This document shows, one piece after another, positions 23,410 through 31,354 of a DNA stretch of 41,805 nucleotides. Within the stretch, counting starts at the first letter, position 1; every line of letters starts with the position of its first letter. Source of the DNA: Clostridia bacterium (GTDB taxonomy: Bacteria; Bacillota; Clostridia; Oscillospirales; Acutalibacteraceae); contig JAFTCX010000049.1 in assembly GCA_017454485.1 (NCBI GenBank), forward strand, positions 1-41,805. Reading direction: 5' to 3'. Under the pieces are notes generated by a model, which searched no databases, was not told the DNA's origin, and saw only the letters and a program-made list of their open reading frames with translations. The translations under genes and the position numbers were made by a program.

Positions 23410-24333
23410 TCATATCTTTTCAATCGTCCTGAGCTTTGCGCTTCTTGCACGGGCATTGCGTTCGAGCTCTTCCTCTGACGGTTTGGCGGGTTTGCCGCAG
23501 CGTTTTCCGCGCGGCGTTTTTCCGCACACGCACACCGGAAACTCCGGCGGGCAGGTACAGCCCTGCAGATAGGACGCAAATTTTGTTTTGACAATGCGGT
23601 CCTCCAGCGAATGGAAGGTGATGATGCACAGCCGTCCGCCGGGCGAAAGCAGATCAAACATCGTGTCGAGCGAATTTTCCAGCCGATCGAGCTCTCCGTT
23701 CACGGCGATGCGCAGCGCCTGAAACGAGCGCCTTGCCGGGTGTCCGCCGGTGCGGCGCAGCTTTGCCGGGATGGAAAGTTTCACGAGCTCCGCGAGCTCC
23801 AGCGTGGTTTTAATCGGCTTTTCCTGCCGTGCGCGGCAGATGCTGCGCGCGATGGACGCGGCGCATTTTTCTTCGCCGTAGCGCCAGAGGATGGACGAAA
23901 GCTCCCGTTCGGGCAGTGTGTTCACCAAATCGGCCGCAGTCGGCCCTGTTTGCGACATGCGCATATCCAGCGGCGCGTCGTTATGAAAGGAAAATCCGCG
24001 TTCCGGGGTGTCGAGCTGATGCGAACTCACGCCGAGGTCGGCGAGGATGCCGTCGACCGCAAAGACATCTTGCGCCGAAAGCACGTCGCGCAGCGCGTCA
24101 AAATTGGTGTGAATGACCGTAACGCGGCGATCGTCCCGAAAGCGTTCCCGCAGCGTTTCGATCGCGTCCGGATCCTGATCCAAACAGAACAGCCGCCCGG
24201 TTTCAAGCTTTTCCAAAATCGCGGCGCTGTGGCCGCCCCCGCCGGCGGTGCAATCCACATAGGTGCCGTCCGGCCGAATGCGCAGCGCTTCGATCGTCTC
24301 ATTCAGCAAAACGCTGGTGTGTGAAAATTCCAT
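23410..24333 (-). CDS. rsmH: 16S rRNA (cytosine1402-N4)-methyltransferase RsmH
   Basis: A 307-residue MraW-family SAM methyltransferase that modifies C1402 in the ribosomal P site. The SAM-binding loop is DCTAGGGGHS (28-36 region). LADLGVSSHQLD and RGFSFHNDAPLDMRM are family signatures. Near the C-terminus, cysteines lie in CTCPPEFPVCVCGK. The ATG at 24333 with AAGGGTGAG was chosen; it lies 4 nt after the mraZ stop. Confidence 0.96.
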   Translation of the reverse strand: MEFSHTSVLLNETIEALRIRPDGTYVDCTAGGGGHSAAILEKLETGRLFCLDQDPDAIETLRERFRDDRRVTVIHTNFDALRDVLSAQDVFAVDGILADLGVSSHQLDTPERGFSFHNDAPLDMRMSQTGPTAADLVNTLPERELSSILWRYGEEKCAASIARSICRARQEKPIKTTLELAELVKLSIPAKLRRTGGHPARRSFQALRIAVNGELDRLENSLDTMFDLLSPGGRLCIITFHSLEDRIVKTKFASYLQGCTCPPEFPVCVCGKTPRGKRCGKPAKPSEEELERNARARSAKLRTIEKI

Positions 24334-24337
24334 CTTC

Positions 24338-24832
24338 TCACCCTTCGCCGCCGGGCAGATACGCACCGGCCGCCTTGCGTTCGAGCGAAAGCTTTTCTTC
24401 GCTTTCGCTTGCCGCCTCCTGCGCCATATAGTTTTCGGTGACATGGGCGAAGTACGCGTCGAAGGTTGCGGGGTTCCAAATCTCTACATGGTCGCCCATG
24501 CCGACGATCAGCGTTTCCTTGGTCAGCCCGGCGATCTGCGCGATCTTGTTCGGAATCGGGATTCTGCCCTGTGCGTCCACGGTCGCGTCGCTCGTGCCGG
24601 CATAAGCGGCAAAACGGCGCATACGGCGGATGGTGGGATCCGCAACCGCGGACAGCGCTTCTTCGGTTGCGCTGTCGTAATCGTCCTTACGGAAAGCTTC
24701 GATGCACGGATACTCGGACACGACGGCCTTGATGAGAAAATGACCGCCGAGGTCTTCACGGAACTTTGCCGGCACAAACAGGCGGTTTTTCGCGTCGAGG
24801 TTATGCTCAAACGTGCCGATAAAGCTCTGCAT
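24338..24832 (-). CDS. mraZ: Transcriptional regulator MraZ
   Basis: A 164-residue protein with two SpoVT-AbrB-like modules (about 5-50 and 78-125). MraZ forms ring oligomers and binds repeats in front of its own operon; in other bacteria it adjusts dcw transcription. The start ATG at 24832 (MQSFIGTFEHNLDAKNR) follows GGAAGGTG. The tail after about residue 140 is charged. It is first in the dcw operon behind a full-consensus promoter. Confidence 0.95.
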   Translation of the reverse strand: MQSFIGTFEHNLDAKNRLFVPAKFREDLGGHFLIKAVVSEYPCIEAFRKDDYDSATEEALSAVADPTIRRMRRFAAYAGTSDATVDAQGRIPIPNKIAQIAGLTKETLIVGMGDHVEIWNPATFDAYFAHVTENYMAQEAASESEEKLSLERKAAGAYLPGGEG

Positions 24833-24863
24833 TCCGTACACCTTCCTTTCTTTTGATTCAGGA

Positions 24864-24885
24864 CAAAAAAACGTGGCGCCCCACG
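24864..24885 (-). promoter_or_regulatory. Possible attenuator in the mraZ leader
   Basis: On minus, a 5-bp GC-rich hairpin (24881-24885 with 24872-24876, GGCG loop) is followed at once by T7 (A-run 24864-24870). It lies between the dcw promoter and the mraZ ribosome binding site and looks like a short intrinsic terminator. The stem is short, so it may only cause pausing. Confidence 0.4.
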
Positions 24886-24900
24886 ATTCCCCCTGGAGAT

Positions 24901-24921
24901 GTTCCAATTCACCACTGGAAC
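24901..24921 (-). promoter_or_regulatory. Operator-like inverted repeat at the dcw transcription start
   Basis: GTTCCA and TGGAAC are 9 nt apart, placed from the 3' side of the -10 box across the expected start site. On minus this region and the next 25 nt also contain several TGG/GGGG runs like the DNA motifs bound by MraZ. The assignment is inferred. Confidence 0.45.
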
Positions 24922-24923
24922 CT

Positions 24924-24952
24924 ATTATACAAGACCGAAAAAGGATTGTCAA
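24924..24952 (-). promoter_or_regulatory. dcw operon promoter
   Basis: On minus: TTGACA (24947-24952), 17-nt spacer, TATAAT (24924-24929). Full consensus, about 92 nt upstream of mraZ. Confidence 0.9.
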
Positions 24953-24960
24953 GCCTTTTA

Positions 24961-24997
24961 AAAGAAAAAAAGACCGAATGTGAAAGAACATTCGATC
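24961..24997 (-). terminator. Terminator upstream of the dcw promoter
   Basis: On minus, a 10-bp stem with one mismatch (24988-24997 with 24972-24981) followed by T7. It ends the GH3/EEP/small-peptide transcript just before the dcw promoter. Confidence 0.85.
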
Positions 24998-25038
24998 GGG
25001 GTTTAAAGGGTCGTTTTCAGATACAAAACGGCTGCAAA

Positions 25039-25152
25039 TTACGGGCGAAACAGGCGGCTGAACAATGCGCGGAACCATCGTCCGACGGTGGCGATCAAAG
25101 CCGGCAGCACAAGCATCGCCAGAACGCAGAGAATGCTTTTCATCTGTTTCAT
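25039..25152 (-). CDS. 37-residue single-pass membrane peptide
   Basis: A small reading frame: Met-Lys-Gln-Met-Lys, a hydrophobic segment SILCVLAMLVLPALIATVG (residues 6-24), then a basic aromatic tail ending RLFRP. AAGGAG lies 3 nt before the ATG, and an in-frame ATG 24 nt upstream has no ribosome binding site. It sits between a terminator of the upstream EEP gene and a strong terminator of its own, so it is the only coding content of that stretch. The layout resembles small regulatory or toxin-like membrane peptides, but no family is recognised. Confidence 0.5.
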   Translation of the reverse strand: MKQMKSILCVLAMLVLPALIATVGRWFRALFSRLFRP

Positions 25153-25181
25153 AGGCTCCTTCTTCTGTTCCGTCATATAAG

Positions 25182-25209
25182 AAAAGGGCCGTTTTCAAAA
25201 CAGCCCCTT
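25182..25209 (-). terminator. Terminator of the EEP gene
   Basis: On minus, a stem of about 12 bp with two wobble pairs (25197-25209 with 25182-25194) starting just after the EEP stop codon, then TTTTC. Some read-through would be needed to express the small peptide downstream. Confidence 0.65.
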
Positions 25210-25215
25210 CTTCAT

Positions 25216-25971
25216 TCAAAACGTTACATCCGCAAAAACGGGATAGTGGTCGCTCGGCAGCATACCGTCGATCCGATCACGGATGACAGCAAAGCGCTGC
25301 ACGCTGACGTTGCCCTTGCAGAACACATAATCGATCACACAGCCCGGATCGTCCGGCCTGCCGTAATTGTGGAAGGTGTCGTCCGTATCTGTTTCTTGCG
25401 CCATGCGGCGGCAATCCTTGAAGCCGCCCGCCAGCACTGCCTGATAGGGCGCGGAATCGGGTGTGACGTTGAAATCGCCGGTGAAAAACGCCGGATCGCT
25501 GCCGCTGATCGCCTTGCCGCGTTCGGCAACGAGCTGCGCGCCTTTTTGCATTGCGGTTTGTCCTCTGTGGTCAAGATGGGTGTTCAGGTGCGTAAAGGTT
25601 TTGCCGGTTTCCTTTTCGCGCAGCTTTGCCCAAGAGCAGATGCGAATGCACGCCGCATCCCAGCCCTTGCCCGGTTTTTCCGGCGTTTCGGAAAGCCAGA
25701 ACGAGCCGGAATCCAGCAGTTCGAACTTGTCCTTTTTATAGAACACCGCAGAAAACTCGCCGTCCTCTTTGCCGTCGTTGCGGCCGATGCCCACATAATC
25801 ATAGTCCGGCAGGCACGCGCACAGCGCACGCATCCAGCCGATATGCGCCTCCTGCACGCCGAAGGTGTCGGGGTCGGCGTTGTAGATGGTGCGGACAACC
25901 AGCGGTGTGCGCGCCGGCCAATCCTTGATGCCCGCGCCGCCGCAAAGGACGTTGAAGCTCATAATTCTCAT
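25216..25971 (-). CDS. Endonuclease/exonuclease/phosphatase family hydrolase
   Basis: A 251-residue EEP-fold metal-dependent phosphodiesterase. Landmarks are SFNVLCGG (Asn7), VQEAH (Glu41), THLNTHLDHRG, TGDFNVTP and the terminal SDHYPV with the catalytic Asp-His. There is no signal peptide. The EEP family covers nucleases, sphingomyelinases and inositol phosphatases; the closest types in gut bacteria are unassigned, so the substrate is unknown. GGAGG lies 8 nt before the ATG at 25971. It starts 28 nt after the GH3 gene and is surely in the same operon. Confidence 0.88.
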   Translation of the reverse strand: MRIMSFNVLCGGAGIKDWPARTPLVVRTIYNADPDTFGVQEAHIGWMRALCACLPDYDYVGIGRNDGKEDGEFSAVFYKKDKFELLDSGSFWLSETPEKPGKGWDAACIRICSWAKLREKETGKTFTHLNTHLDHRGQTAMQKGAQLVAERGKAISGSDPAFFTGDFNVTPDSAPYQAVLAGGFKDCRRMAQETDTDDTFHNYGRPDDPGCVIDYVFCKGNVSVQRFAVIRDRIDGMLPSDHYPVFADVTF

Positions 25972-25999
25972 ACGATTCACCTCCGTCTTACTCAGACAC

Positions 26000-28444
26000 T
26001 CAGATAGATTTCAGCAGGTTCGGCAGCTTGGAAACCGCCTGCGGAATGCCCTTGAGGATTGCGCCGAGTCCCTTGGCGGAGGAGGCGTCGTCGTTGAGGA
26101 TGTTCAACAGTCCCTGCGCCATCTCTTCGGTGAACACGCCCATGGACATGGCGATGAAGTTGCGGATGGGGATCTGCGTCGCCATGGCGGCCAGCATTTT
26201 TCCGTCGCCGTTTTCGGCGGAGCCGAACTTGCTCATGGCCGCGCCGATCAGCTTGCAGATGCGGCCGCCCCACTTGGTGCCCCGCGCATCGTTCAGGCAG
26301 CAATAGATATCAATCGGCTTGCCCTGCGTGCGCTCAATCGCCGGCAGATCGCCGTACAGCGCGGCAAAATCATCGCGGGTGAACGCGGATATATTATAAT
26401 AGTATGCGGGAGCGCTCTCGCGGTAATCGGGGATAGACGCTTCCTCGGTCGCGGTGACGTTCACGCTGCTCGTCAGACGAATATCACGCGAGGAGGCGCC
26501 GACGAGGATGTTGAATTTGCCGCTTTCCACACACCAGTCGTTGGTGTTGACGTTCCAAAACGCAAACGCGCGCTTGTCAAGCTCGATGGAAACGCTCTGC
26601 TCTTCGCCGGGCGCAAGGAAAACTTTTTTGAAGCCCTTGAGCTCCTGCTTCGGACGGAAGATGGTGCTTTCTTCGTCAGCGACATAAAGCTGGGCGATCT
26701 CCGCGCCGGGCACACTGCCGGTGTTTTTGATTTTGAAGGTGACCTTGATCTTATCGGTGTCCTTGATGTTCTTGCGCGAAACGCGGATGCCGCTGTATTC
26801 GAACGTGGTGTAGGACAGACCGTGGCCGAACGGGAAAAGCACGTCCTTGCCCGCGGCGTCATAGTAGCGGTAGCCGATGTAGATCGACTCGCGGTGCTCG
26901 CTTGTGACCGGGCCGCCGGGATAGTTGCCGTAGGTCGGGTTGTCGGAGAACTGCAGCGGATAGGTCTCGGTGATCTTGCCGCTCGGATTGACTTCGCCCA
27001 AAAGCAGACGCGCAACCGCTGTGCCGCCGCCTTCTCCGCCGAGGCCGGAGTTCAGCAGCGCCTTGACTTCGCCGATCCACGGCATTTCGACCACGCTGCC
27101 GCCGGCGAGCACCACAACGGTGTTCGGGTTCACTTCGGCGATCTTGGAGATCAGGTCGTTGTGGCAGTTCGGCATCGCAATGTTCTCGCGGTCATAGCCC
27201 TCGCCCTCAAACTCTTCGGTCAAACCGGCGAACACCACAGCCACATCGGCCTGCTTTGCGTTTGCAACCGCTTCGGCAACAAGGTCGTGGTTGATCACGT
27301 CCTTGCCCTTTTCATAGCCGCGCGCATAGGTGAAGTTCACGCCGCGGCAGCCGAGCGCATAGTAGGCGCTGTCCACTTCAAAGGGATTGACAACGGACGA
27401 ACCCGCGCCCTGATAGCGCGGCGCCTTGGCCATTTCGCCGATCACGGCGATCTTCTGTTCCTTTTTGAGCGGCAGGATGCCGTCGTCGTTTTTGAGAAGC
27501 TGCATACACTGCGACGCAATGTCCGCAGCCAGCGCGTGATGCGCTTTTTGGTCAAAGTCGTGCGGCTCGGCGAGCGCAGGCACGCTTTTGAGGATCAGCT
27601 CCACCACATTGTCCACAGCGGTATCGAGCACCGCAACGTCCAACTCGCCGCTTTCCACGGCGGCAATGATCTTCTTGGTCGCATAATCGCCGCTGGAAGG
27701 CATTTCAAGATCGGTGCCGGCCTTCAGTCCGGGCACACGGTCCACAGACGCGCCCCAGTCGGTAACGAACATACCCTCAAAGCCCCATTCGCCGCGCGCG
27801 ATCTCCTGCTGCAGATGCACCTGTTCGGAGCCGTAAACGCCGTTGACGCGGTTGTAGCAGTTCATGATCGTCCAGGGCTGTGCCTTTTTCACGGCGATTT
27901 CAAACGCGGTCAGATACAGCTCGCGCAGCGCGCGCTCGTCCACCACCTCGTTGATCACCATACGGAACGCTTCCTGGCTGTTGCAGGCAAAATGCTTGAG
28001 CGACGCGCCCACGCCCTTGCTTTGGATGCCGTTGATCCACGCGGCGGCACATTCGCCGGAAAGCAGCGGATCTTCGGAAAAATATTCAAAGTTTCGACCG
28101 CAGGTCGGCGCACGTTTGATGTTTGTGCCGGGGCCGAGCAGCACGGAGACGCGCTCTTTCAGACATTCCTCCGCCAGCGCCTGCCCTTCTTTATAGATCA
28201 GATCGGGATCCCACGAGCAGCTCAGTGTTGCGGAGTTCGGAAACGCCGTTGCCGGGAACGAGTTGCCAAGACCGACGTTGTCGCCGTTCGGATTCTGCTT
28301 GCGCAGACCGTTCGGGCCGTCGGTGATCATGATCTTCGGCAGACCGAGCGCCTCATTTTCTTCCAGATGCCAGTAATCAAAGCCGGAAACAAAGGCGGCT
28401 TTCTGGTCCAGTGTCATTTTGTTTACGATTTCGGGATGTTTCAT
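26000..28444 (-). CDS. Glycoside hydrolase family 3 beta-glycosidase
   Basis: An 814-residue GH3 enzyme. The TIM barrel (about 1-290) carries KHFACN (150-155) and the nucleophile in VTDWGA (Asp229). The alpha/beta sandwich (about 320-540) and fibronectin III-like domain (about 565-640) follow. The C-terminal extension of about 130 residues is rich in M, A and G. There is no signal peptide, so it acts on imported oligosaccharides, probably a beta-glucosidase or beta-xylosidase. AAGGAG precedes the ATG. The divergent AraC gene likely regulates it. Confidence 0.92.
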   Translation of the reverse strand: MKHPEIVNKMTLDQKAAFVSGFDYWHLEENEALGLPKIMITDGPNGLRKQNPNGDNVGLGNSFPATAFPNSATLSCSWDPDLIYKEGQALAEECLKERVSVLLGPGTNIKRAPTCGRNFEYFSEDPLLSGECAAAWINGIQSKGVGASLKHFACNSQEAFRMVINEVVDERALRELYLTAFEIAVKKAQPWTIMNCYNRVNGVYGSEQVHLQQEIARGEWGFEGMFVTDWGASVDRVPGLKAGTDLEMPSSGDYATKKIIAAVESGELDVAVLDTAVDNVVELILKSVPALAEPHDFDQKAHHALAADIASQCMQLLKNDDGILPLKKEQKIAVIGEMAKAPRYQGAGSSVVNPFEVDSAYYALGCRGVNFTYARGYEKGKDVINHDLVAEAVANAKQADVAVVFAGLTEEFEGEGYDRENIAMPNCHNDLISKIAEVNPNTVVVLAGGSVVEMPWIGEVKALLNSGLGGEGGGTAVARLLLGEVNPSGKITETYPLQFSDNPTYGNYPGGPVTSEHRESIYIGYRYYDAAGKDVLFPFGHGLSYTTFEYSGIRVSRKNIKDTDKIKVTFKIKNTGSVPGAEIAQLYVADEESTIFRPKQELKGFKKVFLAPGEEQSVSIELDKRAFAFWNVNTNDWCVESGKFNILVGASSRDIRLTSSVNVTATEEASIPDYRESAPAYYYNISAFTRDDFAALYGDLPAIERTQGKPIDIYCCLNDARGTKWGGRICKLIGAAMSKFGSAENGDGKMLAAMATQIPIRNFIAMSMGVFTEEMAQGLLNILNDDASSAKGLGAILKGIPQAVSKLPNLLKSI

Positions 28445-28505
28445 AACAGACTTCTCCTTTTCTTTCGTATTGCAGTTTCTATTTTAATGCTTCCACACGA
28501 AAAAG

Positions 28506-28533
28506 AATATAACAATTCCGTGTTTTTTATCAA
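28506..28533 (-). promoter_or_regulatory. Promoter of the GH3 operon
   Basis: On minus: TTGATA (28528-28533), 16-nt spacer, TATATT (28506-28511). Weaker than consensus, as expected for an activated gene. It lies next to the AraC promoter at 28541. Confidence 0.5.
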
Positions 28534-28540
28534 TTTTCCG

Positions 28541-28570
28541 TTGCTTTTTTCAGAAGTATCGTGCTATAAT
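28541..28570 (+). promoter_or_regulatory. Promoter of the AraC-type regulator
   Basis: TTGCTT (28541-28546), 18-nt spacer, TATAAT (28565-28570), 18 nt before the start codon. Confidence 0.55.
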
Positions 28571-28588
28571 CAAAGCGAGGTGAAACGT

Positions 28589-29335
28589 ATGCAGACACAG
28601 GCGTCTTTTACGATTGAAGTTTTGGAAAACAGCGACCTTGTCACAGAGCGTGAAAGCGGCCGCACACACACGCCCTATGAAACGGAGCAGCTCTTTTATG
28701 CGTGCATCCGCAGCGGCGATGTGCCGCGCACAAAGGAGATGATGCAGCATCTTCTCGCGCAGACGGTTGTTGCGGGCAAGCTGTCCAACGATCCGCTGCG
28801 GCAAATGAAATACTGGGCGGTGTGCTGCATCACACTCGCCACACGCGCAGCGATTTCCGGCGGGCTGGACGAAACGCAGGCGTTCAACCTTTCGGATGAG
28901 AGCATCCGCGCCGTGGACGCGCAAAGCAAGGCCGAGGATATCCTTTCGTTTTTGCAGTCGCTTTGTCTGACGCTGACCGGCCGGGTTGCGCAAAGCCGCA
29001 AACAGCAAACCTATCCGCTGGCGGTGCGCAAGGCGATGCACTACATCCACACGCATCTGCACAGCCGGCTGCACGCGGCTCAGATCGCAGAGGTCTGCAA
29101 TCTATCGCCGGATTATCTCGGTGCGCTGTTCAAAGCCCATGTCGGGCTGCCGCTGGGCGCTTATTTGCGCAAAGAGCGGTTGAACGCCGCAAAGCAGATG
29201 CTCATGCAAACGCAGAAAAGCACGTCCGAGATCGCCTACCTGCTCGGCTTTTGCTCGGAGAGCTATTTCATCAAGTGCTTCCGCGAAGCGTTCGGCGTCA
29301 CGCCGGGGGAAATGAGGAAGCAGGGAAGGGATTGA
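28589..29335 (+). CDS. AraC-family transcriptional regulator
   Basis: A 248-residue regulator. The N-terminal part, about 145 residues, has no cupin signature. It resembles the helical YSIRK/MSM-type domain of AraC proteins, seen in phrases such as EQLFYACIRSGD and MKYWAVCCITLATRAAI. The C-terminal double helix-turn-helix (about 150-245) has the AraC signature ending in SESYFIKCFREAFGVTPGEMR. It is divergent from the GH3 operon and shares a 144-nt intergenic region, so control of sugar use is inferred. GAGG lies 8 nt before the ATG. The frame is open far upstream, antisense to GH3, but that part is not coding. Confidence 0.9.
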   Translation: MQTQASFTIEVLENSDLVTERESGRTHTPYETEQLFYACIRSGDVPRTKEMMQHLLAQTVVAGKLSNDPLRQMKYWAVCCITLATRAAISGGLDETQAFNLSDESIRAVDAQSKAEDILSFLQSLCLTLTGRVAQSRKQQTYPLAVRKAMHYIHTHLHSRLHAAQIAEVCNLSPDYLGALFKAHVGLPLGAYLRKERLNAAKQMLMQTQKSTSEIAYLLGFCSESYFIKCFREAFGVTPGEMRKQGRD

Positions 29336-29374
29336 GGGGCTGAGGGATTCAATCCCTCCGTCCTAAAATAGCAC

Positions 29375-29402
29375 TTGACTTTTCACCCGAAACGTGTATA
29401 AT
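29375..29402 (+). promoter_or_regulatory. pfkA promoter
   Basis: TTGACT (29375-29380), 16-nt spacer, TATAAT (29397-29402). A small hairpin GAGGGAT/ATCCCTC lies just upstream (29342-29358), after the AraC gene. Confidence 0.82.
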
Positions 29403-29462
29403 AAACCAAATGACTCTTTACTCGCTAAATGCGGATAAATGAAAATATCGGAGGGTAAAAAT

Positions 29463-30425
29463 ATGAAAACGATTGGCGTATTGACCAGCGGCGGCGACGC
29501 ACCCGGCATGAACGCTGCCATCCGCGCCGTTGTGCGCGCCGGCATCGAAAACGGACTGACCGTTTACGGCATCCGCCGCGGCTACAACGGTTTGATGGAA
29601 GACGATATGTATCAGATGGATCTGCGCTCGGTTTCGGATATCATCAACCGCGGCGGCACGATCCTTTATTCCGCGCGCTCCAAGCGCTTCATGACCGAAG
29701 AGGGTATGCAGGCGGCTGTGCGCACCTGCAGAGAAAAAGGCATCGACGGCATTGTTGTCATCGGCGGCGACGGCTCTTTCCGCGGCGCGCGCGACCTTTC
29801 TTTGCACGGCGTGCCCTGCATCGCCATTCCCGGCACGATCGACAACGACATCGCCTGCTGCGACCGCACCATCGGCTTCGATACGGCGATGAACACCGTT
29901 GTGGAAATGGTTGACCGCATCCGCGACACCACAGAATCGCACGACCGCTGCGCCGTTGTGGAAGTCATGGGCAGAGGCGCGGGTTATCTTGTGCTCGGCG
30001 CGGGCATCGCCTGCGGCGCAACGTCCATTCTGATGCCGGAAGTGCCGTTTGATTTTGAGCGCGACGTGATCGAGCGCATGAAACGCACCCAGCGCAGCAA
30101 GAAGGTCCATTTTGTCATCATGGTTTCCGAAGCCATCGGCGGCGTGCATGATATGGCAAAGCGCATTCAGGAAGAAACCGGCGTGGAAAGCCGCGCAACC
30201 GTGCTCGGCCATGTCCAGCGCGGCGGTCATCCAACGGCGGCCGACCGCATCCTCGCCAGCCGTTTGGGCTATCACGCGGTGGAGCTGCTGCTTGCCGGCG
30301 CGAGCAACCGTGTGGTTGCAACACAAAAGGACAAAATTCTCGACTTCGACATCTACGAAGCGCTGAATATGACCAAGAGCATCGATACGAATCTTTACAA
30401 AATGGCGATGGAGATCTCCATCTGA
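29463..30425 (+). CDS. pfkA: ATP-dependent 6-phosphofructokinase
   Basis: A 320-residue PfkA of usual length. It phosphorylates fructose 6-phosphate in glycolysis. The nucleotide loop is TSGGDAPGMN. GGDGS (101-105) has Gly104 and PGTIDND (123-129) has Gly124 with catalytic Asp127; both glycines mark the ATP-using type rather than the pyrophosphate type. The effector-site Arg residues of the allosteric family are present. GGAGGG lies 7 nt before the ATG. Confidence 0.96.
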   Translation: MKTIGVLTSGGDAPGMNAAIRAVVRAGIENGLTVYGIRRGYNGLMEDDMYQMDLRSVSDIINRGGTILYSARSKRFMTEEGMQAAVRTCREKGIDGIVVIGGDGSFRGARDLSLHGVPCIAIPGTIDNDIACCDRTIGFDTAMNTVVEMVDRIRDTTESHDRCAVVEVMGRGAGYLVLGAGIACGATSILMPEVPFDFERDVIERMKRTQRSKKVHFVIMVSEAIGGVHDMAKRIQEETGVESRATVLGHVQRGGHPTAADRILASRLGYHAVELLLAGASNRVVATQKDKILDFDIYEALNMTKSIDTNLYKMAMEISI

Positions 30426-30459
30426 TTTGAGGCTTCGGTCGAAACAAAGCAAACGCGCG

Positions 30460-30487
30460 GCCGTCACACCTTGTGGCGGCTGTTTTT
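30460..30487 (+). terminator. pfkA terminator
   Basis: A 9-bp stem with one wobble (30460-30468 with 30472-30480) followed by TGTTTTT, 35 nt after the stop codon. Confidence 0.82.
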
Positions 30488-30504
30488 GAAGGGAGGCGGC
30501 TCAA

Positions 30505-31221
30505 ATGGAAAAGGCGGAAAATCCGCACAAGGGACACCGGCAAAAGGTGCGCGAAAGCTATCTTGCAAACGGACTGAACGGCATGGCTGACCACAATGTG
30601 CTGGAATTCCTGCTGTTTTTCGGCATCCCGCAAAAAGACACCAACGTCCTTGCCCATGAGCTGCTGGGGCGCTTCGGTTCGTTTGCCGATGTGCTGCGCG
30701 CCGACGTTTCAGAGCTGAAAGCGGTCAAGGGGATGACCGAAAACGCCGCGTGTCTGCTGAGTATGATTCTGCCGGTCTATCAGCGTTTTTGCACCAGCCT
30801 TGCCGCCGAACGTCCGGTTTTTGAAACCACCGCAGACCTTGTGGCGTTTGTGCGTCCCTATTATTTGGACGCGACAAAGGAGCGCGTGTTTCTGCTTTGT
30901 CTGGACGATCAGAACCGCCTGCTCTCCCTGCGCTGTCTCAACGAGGGCAGCTTGTCCGACGTTGCGCTGGATATGCGCGTGTTCGCCTCCACGGTGCTGG
31001 AAACAAAGGCGAAGAGCGTTGTGCTGGTTCACAATCACCCCAACGGCATTGCGCAGCCCTCCGGCAACGACATTGAGACCACGCGCGAGGTTTACGCGTT
31101 TCTTGACCAGTTGAAGGTCCGTCTGCTCGATCATTTGATCCTGACGGAAACCGATTACTGCGCGCTGGCGCAAACGCGGCGATACTGCCATCTGTTCTAC
31201 GGCGTAGACCCGCTGGAGTGA
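30505..31221 (+). CDS. radC: RadC-family JAB/MPN-domain protein
   Basis: A 238-residue protein. The N-terminal helix-hairpin-helix-like part (about 1-90) is followed by a JAB domain whose metal motif is HNHPNGIAQPSGND (His176, His178, Ser186, Asp189). RadC was named for DNA repair, but a direct repair role is not supported in all species and the true function is unsettled. GGGAGG lies 8 nt before the ATG. It begins 17 nt after the pfkA terminator, and no separate promoter is evident. Confidence 0.92.
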   Translation: MEKAENPHKGHRQKVRESYLANGLNGMADHNVLEFLLFFGIPQKDTNVLAHELLGRFGSFADVLRADVSELKAVKGMTENAACLLSMILPVYQRFCTSLAAERPVFETTADLVAFVRPYYLDATKERVFLLCLDDQNRLLSLRCLNEGSLSDVALDMRVFASTVLETKAKSVVLVHNHPNGIAQPSGNDIETTREVYAFLDQLKVRLLDHLILTETDYCALAQTRRYCHLFYGVDPLE

Positions 31222-31283
31222 AGCGCAAAAGCATCCTTTTTTCATTTTTGTTGATTCTCTTCATTAATTTTTATTAAACAGGT

Positions 31284-31312
31284 TGATTTTTCCGCCTGTT
31301 TTCTTTATAATA
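31284..31312 (+). promoter_or_regulatory. Promoter of WKGQYG paralog 2 and trxB
   Basis: TTGATT (31284-31289), 17-nt spacer, TATAAT (31307-31312). Confidence 0.75.
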
Positions 31313-31354
31313 AGTAGGATACATTTGGAAAAATGAAAACATGGAGGTACCGCA

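Noticed and set aside
28548-28570. Single TTTCAG upstream of the AraC -10 box as another member of the 11-bp repeat regulon
   Set aside because: Only one hexamer is present, with no copies 11 or 22 bp upstream.
25886-28588. Very long open frame upstream of and in frame with the AraC gene, antisense to GH3
   Set aside because: It is the mirror of GH3 codon bias (no stop in the opposite strand of GC-rich coding DNA). The AraC protein has its own promoter, GAGG site and start at 28589.
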